From NCBI RefSeq assembly GCF_000428045.1, contig NZ_ATZE01000011.1, positions 129,243-193,242 on the forward strand: a stretch of 64,000 nucleotides of DNA. The letters run 5' to 3'. A program made the translations under genes and the position numbers. This stretch comes from Sedimenticola selenatireducens DSM 17993 (GTDB lineage Bacteria > Pseudomonadota > Gammaproteobacteria > Chromatiales > Chromatiaceae). A model generated the notes under the pieces. The model had not been told where the DNA came from. It ran no database searches and saw nothing but the letters and a program-made list of their open reading frames with translations. Each line of letters begins with the position of its first letter. Within the stretch, counting starts at the first letter, position 1. Shown in pieces: positions 54,141 to 62,898 of this stretch.

Positions 54141-54653
54141 TCAATGTTGGTGCCGGTAGAGGCACCACTCCCCACCGCGGAAAGGCAGGGTCTTTTCAAA
54201 CAGCGCCCCCATCCGTTCCGCCAGTGCGATAGAGGCGCGGTTCTCGGCCTGGATAAAGCTGATCAGCCGGAGCCCGGGCAGGGTCTCAGCGGCCATCCGC
54301 CTTACCGCCAGGGCCGCCTCAAGGGCATAGCCCTGCCCCCAGAAATCCCTGGCCAGGGCCCATTTGATCTCCGGTCCAGGCCAGTCCAGGGGATACCAGA
54401 GCCCGACCGGACCAATCACCCGGCCAGAGCCGCGCTCCAGAACTGCGTAGGGCCCATAGCCGCGCATTTGCCAGTGGCCGATCATCCCCGCCAGCACCTG
54501 CCAGGTTCCCGCCTCGCTGAGCGGTTTCCCCATCGTGTAGCGGGTGCATTCAGGGTCGGAGTAATAGGCGTGCAGGTCCCGCCAGTCCTCCTCCTGAAAG
54601 GTACGCAGAACGAGCCGCTCGGTCTCGAGCCGCTCAGGTATGCGGTAATGCAT
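54141..54653 (-). CDS. GNAT-family N-acetyltransferase (RimJ/RimL-like)
   Basis: 170 residues. N-terminal ERLETERLVLRTFQEEDWRD is typical of the RimJ/RimL/SpeG branch. The acetyl-CoA loop is in EIKWALARDFWGQGYALEAA near residue 100, followed by LRLISFIQAENRASIALAER. The acceptor cannot be predicted. It lies 14 bases after slyD on the same strand. Confidence 0.92.
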   Translation of the reverse strand: MHYRIPERLETERLVLRTFQEEDWRDLHAYYSDPECTRYTMGKPLSEAGTWQVLAGMIGHWQMRGYGPYAVLERGSGRVIGPVGLWYPLDWPGPEIKWALARDFWGQGYALEAALAVRRMAAETLPGLRLISFIQAENRASIALAERMGALFEKTLPFRGGEWCLYRHQH

Positions 54654-54667
54654 AACGCCCGGGCGGT

Positions 54668-55159
54668 TCAGTGAGTCTGACAGTGCGCGCCATCGTGATG
54701 CACATGGCCGTGCTCGATCTCGTCGGCACTGGCTTCTCGCACCTCGATAATCTCCAGATCAAAGTTGAGGTCCTTGCCGGCCATGGGGTGATTGCCGTCC
54801 ACGGTGATCGTCTGTTCATCCACCTCCACCACCGTCACCAGGAAGGGGACCCCCTCATCCATTTCGGTCTGGAACTGCATGCCCACCTCGATACGCTCGA
54901 TACCGGGAAAATTGTCCCGGGGCACTCCCTCGATCAGGCTCTCATCCCGCTCACCATAGGCCTCTTCACAGGGAATACTGACGGACAGTTTCTCGCCCTG
55001 CCGGTGCCCCGCCAGCGCCTGCTCCAGTGCCGGAATCAGACTTTCGGTGCCGTGAATATAGGTCAGATAGCCATCATTGGCGGAACTGTCGATGATCTCG
55101 CCACTCTGGTCACGGGTTACATAATCGAGGATGACGGCTTTAAAATCGCTGATCTGCAT
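54668..55159 (-). CDS. slyD: FKBP-type peptidyl-prolyl isomerase SlyD
   Basis: 163 residues from the ATG at 55159. FKBP domain with DYVTRDQSGEIIDSSANDGY and LTYIHGTESLIPALEQALAG, then the chaperone insert-in-flap (IPCEEAYGERDESLIEGVPR, NFPGIERIEVGMQFQTEMDE) and VDGNHPMAGKDLNFDLEIIE. The C-terminus ends HGHVHHDGAHCQTH, a short His-rich metal-binding tail as in SlyD of nickel-handling bacteria, though much shorter than in E. coli. A start 14 codons upstream is not supported. Confidence 0.94.
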   Translation of the reverse strand: MQISDFKAVILDYVTRDQSGEIIDSSANDGYLTYIHGTESLIPALEQALAGHRQGEKLSVSIPCEEAYGERDESLIEGVPRDNFPGIERIEVGMQFQTEMDEGVPFLVTVVEVDEQTITVDGNHPMAGKDLNFDLEIIEVREASADEIEHGHVHHDGAHCQTH

Positions 55160-55199
55160 GAAATATCTCAAATAAAGTATGAAGTGGAGGGCTAATACC

Positions 55200-55249
55200 A
55201 CAGCAACATTAAGGTTACTGTAGATTCGTTAAAAACTTTTTAAAGAATC
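55200..55249. repeat. Two dyads between slyD and the GGDEF/EAL gene
   Basis: ACAGCAAC (55200-55207) pairs with GTTACTGT (55214-55221) with one mismatch. An AT-rich dyad follows, GATTC (55223-55227) with GAATC (55245-55249), holding TTAAAAACTTTTTAA in the loop. They sit in the 230-base gap between divergent genes and could be operators or promoter elements. Nothing more can be said. Confidence 0.3.
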
Positions 55250-55391
55250 GCTAGTTGGCGCCGACAAGCATATCTGTAAGCATAGCGACCGGGACGCTGC
55301 ATTACCTGCACGACATCACGGGCAGGCTGAATTCAACACGGGCGCATTATTTCACGCCAGGGATGCCGTCGCAAAACAACTATAAGGTGAT

Positions 55392-58346
55392 ATGTTGCCC
55401 GGGCTCCGAAAATTGATCTGCCATATCCGTATACGCCGACTGCTGTTGATGGTACTGGGCCTGCTGTGTGCGGTCGCCATCTCTGCCATTGCCTGGAACA
55501 GCATCGACGTCATCCGCCAACACCAAGCCGCCAGCCGACTCGGACTGGTCAACCTGTTGGCGGACAAATCACTCAAGCTGACCACGGAACTGGCCGTGGA
55601 GCGGGGTCTCACCTCGACACTTCTGGCCATGCCGGACAAGCTGGACCCCGATCAGCTGGTCCGCCTGAATAACCAGCGCAAGAAAACAGACAACAGATAC
55701 CAGGAGTTCTCGCAAATCCTGCAGAAACATCACGCCCCTGAAGGTGCGACCCCTATAGAGCATGCCTACCCGGCCATGCAGCAGATTCACCAACAGTTGC
55801 AGCAACTCCGCCGCGAAGTGGATCGGGTCTTTCTCGGTGACAGGGACCCGCAGATATCGCTGCGCTGGCTTGGTCTGATGACAGGCAAAATCAATGACAT
55901 ATCAAAACTGCAGCGTTCAATCATGGCCCCGACGGAAGAAACCGGGCACGTCATCAATTACGGGCAGATGCTGCGTGATTCATTCTACACAATGGCCGAG
56001 TATGCCGGTCGCGAACGAGCCACAATCGGCCGGGCCATTGCCCTGGAGCGGGCGCTTGACGAGGGTGAACTTCGACAGCTCGTGCAATTCCGCGAGGCTA
56101 TGGAGTATGGTGAGAAAAAGAGTTTTGAAGTTCTGGACTTCTACCCGGAAACCCCGGAGATCAAGGCCGCCCTGGCCCATTATCACTCGATATTCAAGGG
56201 CAGTTTTGAACAGTTGCGCAATCAGGTACTGGAAGCCGGCAGGAGAGGTATGCCCTATCCGGTGACTGAACTGGTCTGGTTTTCTGAGGCCTCACGTTCC
56301 ATCGATACCATTACCGCCATATCGGAAGCCGCCAGTATCCACAATCAGCAGGATATCGACATCATTCAGCAGCAGGCCAACCAGACGGTGGCCAGTCTGC
56401 TGGCCACTATTCTGCTGGTTTTCATGCTCTTTATCGCCACTTATTTCATCACCTATCGGCGCATCCTCTCCCCCCTGAATCTGCTGGAGAACGCTGCCAG
56501 AACCATAGAGTCCGGTGACCTCAACCAACCCTTTTTGATCGATGCACAGGACGAGTTTGGCCGCCTGGGCCAGAGTTTTGAATCGATGCGACTGAGTCTG
56601 CTGGCAGACCGGCAAAAGCGGGAACTGGCAGAGCAGGAGTTGCGAAAACTGCATCAGGCGGTGGAGCAGAGTGTCAGTTCCCTGGTGATCACCGATGCCA
56701 AAGGCGTTACCGAATATGTTAACCCCCGCTTTGAACTCACCACCGGCTTCCGCCAGGAAGAGGTTATTGGCAAAAGGTATAACAAAACCCGATCCGGCCG
56801 GACTCCAAAAGCGGTGTATAAACAGATGTGGCGCACCATCAAGTCGGGCCATATCTGGGAAGGGGAGCTGCTAAACCGCAAGAAGAGTGGCGAGCTGTTC
56901 TGGGAACTGGTCAGCATTTCGCCAGTCAGGAACAAACAGGGAGAGATCAGCAACTATATCGGCATGCATCACGATATCACCCAGCGCAAGGTGATGGAGG
57001 AACGGCTTAATTTCCTCGCCTATCATGACGAGCTGACCGGCCTGCCAAATCGCAGCCTGTTGACCGACCGTTTCACCCAACTGATCAGCCACTCGCAACG
57101 CCACCAGAAAAAAGTCGCCCTGCTGATACTGGATCTGAATCGATTCAAACTGATCAATGACAGCCTCGGGCATGAGACCGGCGATCGGGTGCTGGTTGAA
57201 GTCGGTAACAGGCTGACGAAACTGGCGCGCACCAGCGACACCGTTTCACGCTATGGCGGTGCCGAATTTGTCATCCTGTTGACGGAGATTGAATCAGCCA
57301 ACACCGTCACGGACTTTGCACGCCGAATTAGCCGGGAAATCAGCAAGCCGATAACAGTCGGCGACCGCCTCCTCCATGTCAGCTGCACCATCGGCGTCGC
57401 CCTCTGGCCAGAGGACGGTAAAACACTGGACAACCTGCTGAGCAATGCCGACGCCGCCATGTATCAGGCAAAAAAACGCAATGGGGAAAAACTGCAGTTC
57501 TTTACCGAAGAGCTGAACCACCAGGTTCAGCAGCGCATGGAGATGGAGAACGGCCTGCGCAACGCGGTTCAGGGCAATGAACTTGAACTCTACTACCAGC
57601 CCCAGTTCAACCAGCGGACCAACCGGATAACCGGCATGGAGGCGCTGTTGCGCTGGCACCACCCGCATCGCGGACTGATCAGCCCGGACCGGTTTATACC
57701 TCTGGCCGAGGAGACCGGTCTGATCCTGCCGATCGGGGAGTGGGTTCTGGAGACCGCCTGTCTGCAACTCAAGCAGTTTCAGCGCAACGGTTATCCAGAC
57801 CTGGTTGTCGCCGTCAATGTCTCGGTACGCCAACTGGAAGGTCAGGACATGACGGACACCGTTCATCGGATCATCAGCAAGACCGCAATCAATCCCTCCT
57901 CACTGGAGATTGAGATCACGGAGAGCACCATGATGGAAGATCCGGACCGCATGATCGAAGCCCTCAGTGCGCTGAAAAAACTGGGTGTCCGGCTGGCCCT
58001 GGATGACTTTGGTACAGGCCACTCATCCCTCTCTTACCTGCAACGCTTCCCCTTCGACAAAATCAAGATTGACCGGGCATTTATCCGGAACATCACCCGC
58101 TCAGAGGATGACGCCGCCATCGCCATGACCATCGGCGCCATGGCCAAAAGTCTGAAACTGGAGGTGATTGCCGAGGGTGTGGAAACGGAGGAACAGATGA
58201 AGTTCCTGAAGCGTTGCGGCTGCGACAACATCCAGGGCTACCTGATCAGCAAGCCGATTCCGGCCATGGAGTTTGGGCATCTTCTGGCTCAGCACCAAAT
58301 ACAGCCTTTCTGGCTGACCCAGAATCCTGATCCGCAATTGCAATAG
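55392..58346 (+). CDS. Membrane PAS/GGDEF/EAL protein, probable c-di-GMP phosphodiesterase
   Basis: 984 residues. First helix at about 15-37 (LLLMVLGLLCAVAISAIAWN), a periplasmic domain resembling nitrate/nitrite-sensing (NIT) domains (TELAVERGLTSTLLAMPD), second helix near 335 (LLATILLVFMLFIATYFITY), HAMP at 360-415, PAS at about 425-545, GGDEF at 550-715 and EAL at 725-975. The cyclase signature reads RYGGAEFVILL, with Ala in place of Asp or Glu at the third position, so cyclase activity is probably lost. The EAL domain keeps GMEALLRWHHP, EITESTMMED, LALDDFGTGHSSLSYL, KIDRAFI and IAEGVETEEQ, so it should hydrolyse c-di-GMP. The target may be pili or biofilm. Confidence 0.94.
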   Translation: MLPGLRKLICHIRIRRLLLMVLGLLCAVAISAIAWNSIDVIRQHQAASRLGLVNLLADKSLKLTTELAVERGLTSTLLAMPDKLDPDQLVRLNNQRKKTDNRYQEFSQILQKHHAPEGATPIEHAYPAMQQIHQQLQQLRREVDRVFLGDRDPQISLRWLGLMTGKINDISKLQRSIMAPTEETGHVINYGQMLRDSFYTMAEYAGRERATIGRAIALERALDEGELRQLVQFREAMEYGEKKSFEVLDFYPETPEIKAALAHYHSIFKGSFEQLRNQVLEAGRRGMPYPVTELVWFSEASRSIDTITAISEAASIHNQQDIDIIQQQANQTVASLLATILLVFMLFIATYFITYRRILSPLNLLENAARTIESGDLNQPFLIDAQDEFGRLGQSFESMRLSLLADRQKRELAEQELRKLHQAVEQSVSSLVITDAKGVTEYVNPRFELTTGFRQEEVIGKRYNKTRSGRTPKAVYKQMWRTIKSGHIWEGELLNRKKSGELFWELVSISPVRNKQGEISNYIGMHHDITQRKVMEERLNFLAYHDELTGLPNRSLLTDRFTQLISHSQRHQKKVALLILDLNRFKLINDSLGHETGDRVLVEVGNRLTKLARTSDTVSRYGGAEFVILLTEIESANTVTDFARRISREISKPITVGDRLLHVSCTIGVALWPEDGKTLDNLLSNADAAMYQAKKRNGEKLQFFTEELNHQVQQRMEMENGLRNAVQGNELELYYQPQFNQRTNRITGMEALLRWHHPHRGLISPDRFIPLAEETGLILPIGEWVLETACLQLKQFQRNGYPDLVVAVNVSVRQLEGQDMTDTVHRIISKTAINPSSLEIEITESTMMEDPDRMIEALSALKKLGVRLALDDFGTGHSSLSYLQRFPFDKIKIDRAFIRNITRSEDDAAIAMTIGAMAKSLKLEVIAEGVETEEQMKFLKRCGCDNIQGYLISKPIPAMEFGHLLAQHQIQPFWLTQNPDPQLQ

Positions 58347-58455
58347 GTGCTATTTTTTACGCGCCCCCCTCCAGCCCTCCGCTACCACCCGCTGGTTCCC
58401 CGGATAAACACCAACAGGACCGGACAGCCAATCAGAAAAATCATCGTCACACGCT

Positions 58456-58511
58456 TAATACCATTGAAATATTTGTGCTTGATAATAACCAAGCGAAACA
58501 GTATGGTATTA
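58456..58511 (+). promoter_or_regulatory. Promoter with overlapping operator-like dyad before a small ORF
   Basis: TTGATA (58479-58484) and TATGGT (58502-58507) with a 17-base spacer form a plausible sigma70 promoter. A perfect 8-bp dyad TAATACCA (58456-58463) / TGGTATTA (58504-58511) flanks it, and an inner GCTTG/CAAGC pair (58477-58481, 58490-58494) lies inside. The right arm covers the -10 box. A repressor or an RNA/DNA structure might act here. The next gene starts at 58543. Confidence 0.45.
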
Positions 58512-58542
58512 ATCAATAGATTATCGATACAGGGGGCTTGCC

Positions 58543-58710
58543 ATGGAACAACAAACCATCAATTGTCAGGAGCGGGAACGGATAGCCGATTTTCTCGCGC
58601 TATCGGCGGACTATATCGGAGTGGAGCCTCCCTCCGAGCACACCTTTGCCCGCTGGACCTCCAGTTGTGTATGCCAGCATACCGGCACGCCGGACCAGCC
58701 ATCCCGCTAA
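58543..58710 (+). CDS. Small hypothetical protein, 55 residues
   Basis: An ORF with an AGGGGG site nine bases before the ATG. The peptide begins MEQQTINCQERERIADFLA and ends with SSCVCQHTGTPDQPSR, with Cys residues near positions 8, 42 and 44. It is preceded by a plausible promoter and followed 42 bases on by another small gene. I recognise no family. The ribosome-binding site and promoter are the main arguments that it is expressed. Confidence 0.45.
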   Translation: MEQQTINCQERERIADFLALSADYIGVEPPSEHTFARWTSSCVCQHTGTPDQPSR

Positions 58711-58752
58711 ACAATCGGAGTAGGTTTATCCCATCAAGTAACAGGTGACGCC

Positions 58753-58956
58753 ATGAAACTAGATTGCCTTATCCGGGCCTTTCGTGAATCGGGCCGGCCT
58801 ATTGTTTTTCTGACCCTGCTCTGCCTGGGATTGGGTATATTATTCAGCCTGCTCGGCTCAGAGGTGGGTATTGCCCTGATCAGTGCCGGACTGGGCGCAC
58901 TGCTTCTGTTCATCCTGTTGGGCTCCAGCATGGGGTGTCGACCCAACACCGGTTAA
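58753..58956 (+). CDS. Small membrane protein, 67 residues
   Basis: Two adjacent membrane helices: PIVFLTLLCLGLGILFSLLG and IALISAGLGALLLFILLGSS, with a short polar loop (SEVG). AGGTGA lies upstream of the ATG. The N-terminus MKLDCLIRAFRESGR is basic and the C-terminus is short (MGCRPNTG). Orientation and spacing suggest that it belongs with the 55-residue gene and perhaps with the ABC operon downstream. Function unknown. Confidence 0.6.
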   Translation: MKLDCLIRAFRESGRPIVFLTLLCLGLGILFSLLGSEVGIALISAGLGALLLFILLGSSMGCRPNTG

Positions 58957-58982
58957 CGATAGTTGCCGCAACTTTGGAGAGC

Positions 58983-59010
58983 GGGTCGTGACGCCTTGAT
59001 CTCACGACCC
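58983..59010. repeat. 9-bp inverted repeat before the ABC operon
   Basis: GGGTCGTGA (58983-58991) and TCACGACCC (59002-59010) are perfectly complementary around a 10-base loop, ending 24 bases before the ABC ATPase start. It may be an operator or an mRNA hairpin limiting translation; no T tract follows, so termination is unlikely. Confidence 0.45.
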
Positions 59011-59034
59011 AATCTCCTGTACCTTGCTGCCCCA

Positions 59035-59952
59035 ATGGCAGCATTAATCCACATCGAAAACCTCTCCCGATACTATGGCGATCACTGCGCCGTGGCGGGT
59101 ATCAATTTCGATCTGCAACCGGGCGAGGTGCTGGGATTTCTCGGCCCCAACGGCGCCGGCAAATCCACCACCATGCAGATTATCAGCGGTGTACTGGCAC
59201 CCAGCAGTGGCAGTGTGCGGCTGGATGGTTTCAATCTGCAGGAAGATCCAGTCAGGGCAAAACGTACCCTCGGCTACCTGCCGGAAGTGCCCCCACTCTA
59301 TCCGGAAATGCGGGTGGACGAATACCTCCGCTATTGCGCCCGACTGCACCAGATCGGCACGTCCGACACGGACCGTGCCGTTGCCCGGGCCAAGGAGCGC
59401 TGCGGACTGAAACCGATGGGCTCACGGGTGATCGGCAATCTCTCCAAGGGATACCAGCAACGGGTAGGTATTGCCCAGGCGATCATTCATAACCCGCGCA
59501 TCATCATCCTGGACGAACCGACCAGCGGGCTGGACCCGAACCAGGTACGGGAGATTCGCACGCTGATTCGGGACCTGGCTGAAGAGCGTGGCATTCTGCT
59601 CTCCACGCATATCCTGCCCGAGGTGCAATCCCTCTGTGACCGGGCGCTGATCCTGTACCAGGGCGGGCTGGTCTATTCCGGGCCGGTCAGTCAACAGCAG
59701 CGCAACCGGTTGCTGATCACGCTGGCGACAGATGATGCGGAGAACGGCTATTTGACCACCCTGCCCGGCGTACTGCAGGTTGAACCCCTGAGCCCGCACC
59801 AGTTCCGGCTGACCCTTTCAGATAAGTGCAGCCCGGCCGACATCGCCGAGGCGATCGTGAAACATGGCGGCCAACTGTGCGAACTGCGCACCGATCAGGA
59901 TGACCTGGAACGCATCTTCACCCAGGCCACACTCGGCGGGCGGGTTCAGTGA
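59035..59952 (+). CDS. ABC transporter ATPase, Gld type
   Basis: 305 residues from the ATG at 59035. Walker [21 protein letters not shown] near residue 42, signature NLSKGYQQRVGIAQAIIHNP near 138, Walker B RIIILDEPTSGLDPNQVREI near 158, and H-loop STHILPEVQSLCDRALILYQ. LSKGYxQRVG is characteristic of the GldA/NosF/CcmA-like group. A C-terminal extension of about 85 residues has the usual small regulatory fold. The next gene overlaps by four bases. Confidence 0.92.
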   Translation: MAALIHIENLSRYYGDHCAVAGINFDLQPGEVLGFLGPNGAGKSTTMQIISGVLAPSSGSVRLDGFNLQEDPVRAKRTLGYLPEVPPLYPEMRVDEYLRYCARLHQIGTSDTDRAVARAKERCGLKPMGSRVIGNLSKGYQQRVGIAQAIIHNPRIIILDEPTSGLDPNQVREIRTLIRDLAEERGILLSTHILPEVQSLCDRALILYQGGLVYSGPVSQQQRNRLLITLATDDAENGYLTTLPGVLQVEPLSPHQFRLTLSDKCSPADIAEAIVKHGGQLCELRTDQDDLERIFTQATLGGRVQ

Positions 59953-60695
59953 TCCGCACGGTGGCCGGCAGAGAGTTGAGAGCCCTGTTTCTCTCCCCCC
60001 TTGCCTGGAGCCTGCTGGGCGTCGCCATGCTGATTCTCGCCTGGCTGTTTCTGGTACAGATTGAGAGCTTCATGCAGCTGCAACCAAAACTGATTGCCGG
60101 GGCATCGGAACTGGGAGTCACCGACCTGGTAATCGCACCGCTGTTCGATTCCGGCGCCATGATCCTGTTATTGCTGACCCCGCTGCTGACCATGCGCCTG
60201 CTGTGTGACGAGTACCGCAGCGGCACCATCCGGCTGCTCTTCTCATCTCCGCTCTCCTCAACCCAGATCGTACTGGGCAAATACCTGGCTGTATTGGGCG
60301 TGTTCGGCCTGCTGCTGCTACTGGCCGCGCTGATGCCGCTGTCACTGCTGCTGGGCGGCGCCCTGGACCTGGGGCGGCTTGCCGCCGCCCTGTTCGGCCT
60401 GGGGCTGCTGCTGGCCTGCTACGGCGCCATTGGACTGTTTCTTTCCAGCATGACGGAACAGCCGGCGGTGGCGGCCATCAGCACCTACGGATTGCTGCTG
60501 TTTCTCTGGATCGTCAACCTGTCCGGCACCGATGATCGGAGCAGCCTGTTCGAATGGCTCTCCCTGAGCAGCCACTACCGGCCCTTTCTCGACGGCGTGG
60601 TGCGCAGCGGTGATCTGGCTTACTTCCTGCTGCTGATTGCCGGCAGTCTGCTGATGACCATCCACCGCCTGGAGAGTCGACGCCGTGGTGACTGA
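59949..60695 (+). CDS. ABC transporter permease, GldF type
   Basis: 248 residues starting GTG, with six helices: SLLGVAMLILAWLFLVQIES, APLFDSGAMILLLLTPLLT, GKYLAVLGVFGLLLLLAALM, RLAAALFGLGLLLACYGAIG, VAAISTYGLLLFLWIVNLSG and LAYFLLLIAGSLLMTIHRLE. The RLLCDEYRSGTIRLLFSSPL coupling segment is typical of ABC-2/GldF permeases. Overlaps on both sides show one operon. The cargo is unknown. Confidence 0.9.
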   Translation: MIRTVAGRELRALFLSPLAWSLLGVAMLILAWLFLVQIESFMQLQPKLIAGASELGVTDLVIAPLFDSGAMILLLLTPLLTMRLLCDEYRSGTIRLLFSSPLSSTQIVLGKYLAVLGVFGLLLLLAALMPLSLLLGGALDLGRLAAALFGLGLLLACYGAIGLFLSSMTEQPAVAAISTYGLLLFLWIVNLSGTDDRSSLFEWLSLSSHYRPFLDGVVRSGDLAYFLLLIAGSLLMTIHRLESRRRGD

Positions 60696-62046
60696 GCCAC
60701 TGAAAACAGTCTCCCGCAATCGCCTCAGACAGCGCCTGGAGGGACTGCTTTTCTACCTGCTACTGGTAATTGCCATAGGCCTGGCCGGCTGGCTCAGCCA
60801 GCGCTATCAGGGCGTATTCGACTGGAGCGACCGGGCCAGAAACAGCCTCAGCAGTGCCAGCCAGCAGCTATTGAGTCGACTGGAAGCGCCGCTGTTGATC
60901 CGCTCCTTTGCCCCGGACGATGCACAACTGCGCCAGCGCATACGGGCAGTCATAGAGCCTTATCAGCGGGCGCGTCCTGATATCACCCTGGAGTTCATCG
61001 ATCCGTCCCTGCAGCCCGAGCTGACCCGTGAATCGGGTATCCGCCGCTCCGGCGAACTACACATCAGCTACCAGGGACGTAGCGAAAACCTGTCCACGCT
61101 GAATGAGCAGCAGATCAGCAACAGCATCCAGCGACTGATTCAGCAGGGCCAGCGTTGGATCGCCACCATTGAGGGGCATGGTGAGCGCCGCCTGAACGGC
61201 AAGGCCAATCACGACCTGGGGGATTTTGGCGCCGCCTTGCGGCGCAAGGGCTACCGGATACAGCCCCTGCAACTGACCGAGCAACCGGTAATCCCGAGAA
61301 ATACCGCGCTGCTGGTAATTGCCGGGCCACGCGTTGAATATCTGCCGGGTGAACTAGCGGTGATCCACGATTACCTTGACCGGGGCGGCAACCTGCTCTG
61401 GCTGACCGACCCCGGACCACAGCATGCACTGCCGAGCCTGTTTCAGGAGCTTGGCCTGGAAATACTGCCCGGCACCGTGGTGGATGCCAACGCTGCCGGA
61501 CTGGGTCTGGACAATCCCGCCATCGCCCTGGTGACCCGATTTCCGGAGCATCCGGCTACCAACCAGTTCCGACTGGTGACACTCTATCCGTTTGCCGCCG
61601 CCCTCAAGGCCGGCACCGCCGCAGGCTGGCAGACTACACCCCTGTTGCAGACCCAGCCCGGCAGCTGGAACGAGACCGGTAAACTGGTTGGCGAGCTGCA
61701 GCGTGATGCCGACCAGGGCGAGGAGTCCGGCCCCCTGACCCTGGGCTATGCCTTCAGTCGTCAACTGGACGGGAAATCACAACGGCTGGTGGCACTGGGT
61801 GACGGCGATTTTCTCTCCAATAGCTATCTGGGCAACGGCGGCAACCTCGATCTGGGCCTCAACCTGATTCGCTGGCTCAGCGGTGACGATAACCTGCTGG
61901 ACATTCCAGCCAGGACCGCCCCCGATACCCGGCTCGACCTCAGTCGCACCAGCGGAGCCATCATCGGACTTGGATTCCTGTTTATATTACCCATACTGCT
62001 GTTCACCGCCGGCCTGTTTATCTGGTGGCGCCGCCGCAGGGCCTAG
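60685..62046 (+). CDS. GldG-family ABC transporter auxiliary protein
   Basis: 453 residues: a short cytoplasmic N-terminus, one helix (GLLFYLLLVIAIGLAGWLSQ), a large periplasmic domain of the GldG type (DITLEFIDPSLQPELTRESG, RWIATIEGHGERRLNGKANH, NTALLVIAGPRVEYLPGELA and LVALGDGDFLSNSYLGNGGN) and a C-terminal helix (IIGLGFLFILPILLFTAGLF). The protein stands with the ATPase and GldF-like permease. It shares 11 bases with the permease end. The family is known from Bacteroidetes gliding, but here there is no gliding machinery, so another export role is likely. Confidence 0.9.
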   Translation: MVTEPLKTVSRNRLRQRLEGLLFYLLLVIAIGLAGWLSQRYQGVFDWSDRARNSLSSASQQLLSRLEAPLLIRSFAPDDAQLRQRIRAVIEPYQRARPDITLEFIDPSLQPELTRESGIRRSGELHISYQGRSENLSTLNEQQISNSIQRLIQQGQRWIATIEGHGERRLNGKANHDLGDFGAALRRKGYRIQPLQLTEQPVIPRNTALLVIAGPRVEYLPGELAVIHDYLDRGGNLLWLTDPGPQHALPSLFQELGLEILPGTVVDANAAGLGLDNPAIALVTRFPEHPATNQFRLVTLYPFAAALKAGTAAGWQTTPLLQTQPGSWNETGKLVGELQRDADQGEESGPLTLGYAFSRQLDGKSQRLVALGDGDFLSNSYLGNGGNLDLGLNLIRWLSGDDNLLDIPARTAPDTRLDLSRTSGAIIGLGFLFILPILLFTAGLFIWWRRRRA

Positions 62047-62057
62047 GAAAACCCGCA

Positions 62058-62897
62058 ATGCGCAAACAAAGCCTGGTCAACCTGCTCCTGTTACTACTGG
62101 TGGCTGCGCTCGGCCTGTTTGTCTGGTATACCCCGGACGAGGAGAGCAGCCATCCAGGCAGTCCGCTTACCCGTCTGGATCCGGCAACCGTCAAGCGCAT
62201 AACCATCAGCAACAAGAACGGTCCCCGGTTCGTTCTGCAACGGGGCACCCGGGGTTGGCACATGACCGAGCCCTACCAGGTAGCCGCCAATACGCCACGC
62301 ATCCATAGCCTGCTGGATCTGCTCTCCACACCGCAGATCGAAACCTTTGCCCTGCCGGCCGATCGACTGGCCGAATTCGGACTGGAACAGCCGCTGGCCG
62401 AACTTACTTTCAACCAGACCAAAATCACCTTCGGCGGCACCCACCCCTACAACTATGGCCGCTACCTGCGCATTGATGACCAGCTCTATCTGACCAATGA
62501 CATCTTCCCCCACCACGCCCTGGCCCGGGCCGAGGAGTTTGTCAGTCATACCCTGTTCCCGGACGGTGAGGAGATCAGCGAAATCAATACGCCGACCTGG
62601 CGCCTGTACCGGCAGCAGGGCATCTGGACGCTTGATCCTGACGGCACAGGAAGCGATCCGGAGCAGTTACAGGAGAAGGTGGCGGCCTGGCAGCACACCC
62701 GGGTGTCCAAGGTCATTAAGGCCCCTGATACACCACCGGAACAACAACTGACCATTCGTCTACGGGGCAGCGAAGGTCCGATAAAGCTGGGGATAATCAG
62801 CCAGGCGCCAAGGATTCTGCTGATCAATCAGGCGCTGGGGCTGGGCTACCAACTCAATAGCGACGCCCTGCTCAGAGCCCCGGGAATAAACCAATAG
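62058..62897 (+). CDS. DUF4340 domain protein of the ABC operon
   Basis: 279 residues from the ATG at 62058 (AGGA upstream). One N-terminal helix (SLVNLLLLLLVAALGLFVWY) anchors a periplasmic part: PATVKRITISNKNGPRFVLQ, GWHMTEPYQVAANTPRIHSL, LDLLSTPQIETFALPADRLA. DUF4340 proteins typically follow GldG-like genes. mutM begins two bases after its stop; that closeness is probably incidental. Confidence 0.88.
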   Translation: MRKQSLVNLLLLLLVAALGLFVWYTPDEESSHPGSPLTRLDPATVKRITISNKNGPRFVLQRGTRGWHMTEPYQVAANTPRIHSLLDLLSTPQIETFALPADRLAEFGLEQPLAELTFNQTKITFGGTHPYNYGRYLRIDDQLYLTNDIFPHHALARAEEFVSHTLFPDGEEISEINTPTWRLYRQQGIWTLDPDGTGSDPEQLQEKVAAWQHTRVSKVIKAPDTPPEQQLTIRLRGSEGPIKLGIISQAPRILLINQALGLGYQLNSDALLRAPGINQ

Positions 62898-62898
62898 C

